From Eubacteriales bacterium (GTDB lineage: Bacteria > Bacillota > Clostridia > Lachnospirales > Lachnospiraceae): DNA of 59,266 bases. The DNA lies in the NCBI GenBank assembly GCA_030526005.1, contig JAUNDP010000014.1:1-59266 (forward strand), read 5' to 3'. Positions within the stretch are counted from its first letter, which is position 1. Every line of letters starts with the position of its first letter. Positions 57,338 through 59,266 of this stretch are shown here, piece after piece. The notes under the pieces were generated by a model, which saw nothing but the letters and a program-made list of their open reading frames with translations, had not been told where the DNA came from and did no database searches. Both the position numbers and the translations under genes were made by a program.

Positions 57338-58861
57338 TCAATTTTTTGCTGCAAATTTCTCTACTTCAATCTGTTTTTGATATTCTTTTGGCGATAAAGA
57401 ATACGTCTTTTTAAATACTTTTGAGAAATAAGACGGAGAATAATAGCCAATCTGATTGCTTACTTCTCCCACACGCACTCCATCTTCCAAAAGCTGCCGT
57501 GCTTTTTCCATCCTTACTTTTGTCAGAAAATAACCTGCCGTCTCGCCAAGTTCTTCCTTAAACATTTCATTCATTCTATTCACTCGTATTCCGATCGACT
57601 GAGCGATATCTTCCACGCTCAGATCCGGTTTTTTATATTCCACGATAATCTGCCGCACTGCTTGGTTGATATACTGTGAACATCCCATTTCTTCCTTTTT
57701 GTAAGCCAGAAGTTCCCTGCACTTATTTCTCAGCCATCTGATCGTTTCTTTAACTGTCAAGAATTCCTGGCTGTCCCCGTCATGCAGTGTAAACACTTCT
57801 TTATCATGAATATTCAGTACCTTATTATCATATTTTAAAAAGATCGTCATGATCTCCCGCACTAATGATGTAAAGCTCCTGAAATCTGAGTTTTTCAGTA
57901 CCGGCAAGAATAAATCAGATAATTCTTTCAGACAAGTATCCAAACATCCTTCTTCCAGAGATATCCTAAAATTTTCCAGAGAAATTTCTCTGTTTTCATT
58001 CTTTGGCTTTTCATAAAACAGAGAATCCATCACTACGCCTTCTCCCTCAAAATATCTCTGTTCAAACAGCCATTCCATTTTCTGATAATTCTCGTAGCAC
58101 ATATCCATTTTTGTCATTCTACACAGTAAAAATGATGAGAAGCTCTTTCCCAACTCTTTATGCAGATTTTCTTTGAGCTCGTATGCTTTCTGATTTGAAT
58201 CCACATTTCCTTCATAAAAGCAGAGATAGCGGTATGGTGCCAGATAGACCAAATATGAAATATCAGCATCCCTTCTTATAATTTCCATCACCTTTTTCGG
58301 ATTTGCCGCTTCTTCACGGACTGGCATAATCTCTTCAAACTCAGAAGGCATATGATCTTGTTCCAAAACCATAAAATCCATTCTCTTCGGAAACATCTCC
58401 TTCAAAATTTCCTGATCCAGCCCATACTTTCCAAGAAAATAATTACTGATCTGACATTGAAGCATACATTTTTCTAAAAACTTCTGAAGATCTAATTTCT
58501 TTGCCGTTCTTTGTAAGATTCCCTTCCATTCCCCCAACGCAAGTTCCTCTTTTATGTAATATCCCTCTGCATGTAAGTCTAATGCTTCTTTTGCTTCTTC
58601 ATAAGATTTTTGTCCCAAAAAAATCAGCGCTGTTTTCGGAGCCTCCTTTCGTATTTTTTTCGCTAACGTAAACCCATCCAAGCCCGATAGATCTGTCTCT
58701 AAAACGACCAGTTCCGGTCGATATTTTAAAAAAAGCTCCCATGCTGCTTTTCCGTCATCTGCTGTCTTAATCATTTCTACCGAAGCACTTTTTAAAAAAT
58801 CCGTTTTTTGACATTCTTCTGTCATCTTTTTTGTTTTCACGCCAAGTAAAACTGAAATCAT
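57338..58861 (-). CDS. AraC-type response regulator with degenerate receiver
   Basis: 507 residues from the ATG at 58861, with GGAGG four bases upstream. Residues 1-120 have a CheY-like receiver pattern (ADDGKAAWELFLKYRPELVVLETDLSGLDGFTLAKKIRK, YYIKEE). The phospho-acceptor position is Glu55, the N-terminal acidic pair is absent (ISVLLGVKT) and the switch Thr/Ser is Gly; only Lys104 remains. About 150-395 is a YesN-like middle region. The last 100 residues have two AraC helix-turn-helix motifs (LSVEDIAQSIGIRVNRMNEMFKEELGETA and VGEVSNQIGYYSPSYFSKVFKKTYSLSPKEYQ). No sensor kinase is adjacent. It likely controls the galactosidase genes downstream. Confidence 0.9.
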   Translation of the reverse strand: MISVLLGVKTKKMTEECQKTDFLKSASVEMIKTADDGKAAWELFLKYRPELVVLETDLSGLDGFTLAKKIRKEAPKTALIFLGQKSYEEAKEALDLHAEGYYIKEELALGEWKGILQRTAKKLDLQKFLEKCMLQCQISNYFLGKYGLDQEILKEMFPKRMDFMVLEQDHMPSEFEEIMPVREEAANPKKVMEIIRRDADISYLVYLAPYRYLCFYEGNVDSNQKAYELKENLHKELGKSFSSFLLCRMTKMDMCYENYQKMEWLFEQRYFEGEGVVMDSLFYEKPKNENREISLENFRISLEEGCLDTCLKELSDLFLPVLKNSDFRSFTSLVREIMTIFLKYDNKVLNIHDKEVFTLHDGDSQEFLTVKETIRWLRNKCRELLAYKKEEMGCSQYINQAVRQIIVEYKKPDLSVEDIAQSIGIRVNRMNEMFKEELGETAGYFLTKVRMEKARQLLEDGVRVGEVSNQIGYYSPSYFSKVFKKTYSLSPKEYQKQIEVEKFAAKN

Positions 58862-59169
58862 TTTTCCTCCCATAAGACTCTCTATAGATCACTCTTTGTG
58901 TATAGCTCTATAGGATTTCTGTATAAATTTGCATTTATCCCGATTTTTCATATTTATTATATCATAATATTGCTTAAAAACCTATCTATTTTTTTGCATT
59001 TTACCGATAAATGCTCTCATTTTTTTGTTACTTCACATTTTATTTTGTGATATTTGCACAATCTTAATGTCTTATACCGCCTCAAAAGGAATATCCAATT
59101 TCCAATCCGGGAGTCCGTTCTCTTAAAATCACCCACTCTCAAATGTCTTTTTCATTCAAAAAAAAGCAT
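58862..59169. other. Upstream region of the AraC-type regulator
   Basis: Contains a minus-strand TATAAT (58958-58963) without a good -35. Nothing else is recognised up to the tRNA terminator. Confidence 0.4.
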
Positions 59170-59210
59170 AAAAAAAGACCGGAAATCCTCGATTTCTCAA
59201 GGATCTCCGG
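59170..59210 (-). terminator. Terminator of the tRNA-Pro transcript
   Basis: Minus-strand CCGGAGATCCT pairs with AGGATTTCCGG (one G-T pair) around a short loop, followed by TCTTTTTTTATG. Confidence 0.9.
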
Positions 59211-59226
59211 CGCCCCTGCCAAGGAG

Positions 59227-59266
59227 TCGAAGCGACGGGATTCGAACCCACGACCTCTGCGTCCCG
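59227..59266 (-). tRNA. tRNA-Pro (anticodon probably CGG), 5' part beyond the window
   Basis: The minus strand begins at the anticodon: CGG, then G37, A38, stem CGCAG, variable loop AGGTC, T-arm GTGGG-TTCGAAT-CCCGT, acceptor 3' strand CGCTTCG and discriminator A. The positions of G37 and A73 fit proline. The first anticodon base is the last base of the window, so its identity depends on U33 lying just outside. CCA is not encoded. Confidence 0.85.

Overview
The window looks like chromosome from a gut Lachnospiraceae-type clostridium (low to moderate G+C Firmicute). The evidence is near-consensus TTGACA-N17-TATAAT promoters, AGGAGG ribosome sites, a YyaC-type sporulation protein, the dnaX-ybaB-recR block, two-part transketolase, a clostridial-type phosphofructokinase, the large Gram-positive SRP RNA, a PAS/GGDEF/EAL giant and secreted glycosidases. 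The genus cannot be fixed from the sequence alone. No phage, transposase, CRISPR array or plasmid gene was seen.

Layout. 1-270: three tandem strong promoters firing left out of the window, in the style of an rRNA operon. 270-4490: CvpA, a DUF5711-like protein, a LysM membrane protein with what looks like a dead MPN/JAMM domain, and YyaC. 4600-10220: transketolase halves, recR, ybaB, dnaX and phosphofructokinase, all on the minus strand. 10390-17430: PduL, tRNA-Ser(CGA), two paralogous secreted proteins, two thioredoxins, the two-subunit serine dehydratase and a Crp/Fnr regulator. 17530-27080: a peptide utilisation operon transcribed leftward (oligoendopeptidase, membrane protein, OppA-B-C-D-F). 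Its OppC carries a large repeat-containing extracellular insertion and its OppA has no lipobox. 27190-34130: SRP RNA, tadA, a NrdG-like radical SAM activase, zinc-ribbon proteins, a SmtB-type regulator, an HPr-like protein and a uracil permease.

34145-47280: two cobalamin-riboswitch-controlled BtuFCD-type importers flank a 1.9-kilo-residue PAS/GGDEF/GAF/EAL protein. The right-hand importer operon is more A/T-rich and ends in a SAM methyltransferase of unknown role. 47329-58861: two paralogous secreted beta-galactosidases of about 1,525 residues, each with a LamG-like domain nested inside the GH2 catalytic barrel and a C-terminal NPCBM-like module. An AraC-type response regulator lies upstream; its receiver has Glu at the phosphorylation site and lacks the acidic pocket. 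The window ends inside a tRNA-Pro gene (minus strand).

Best candidates for undescribed biology: (1) the Opp system, where a free binding protein may be held by the repeat domain of OppC; (2) the B12-controlled importer plus methyltransferase; (3) the LamG-in-GH2 galactosidase pair with its pseudo-receiver regulator; (4) the MPN-like/LysM transmembrane protein. All functional assignments rest on motif reading by eye; no database search was run.
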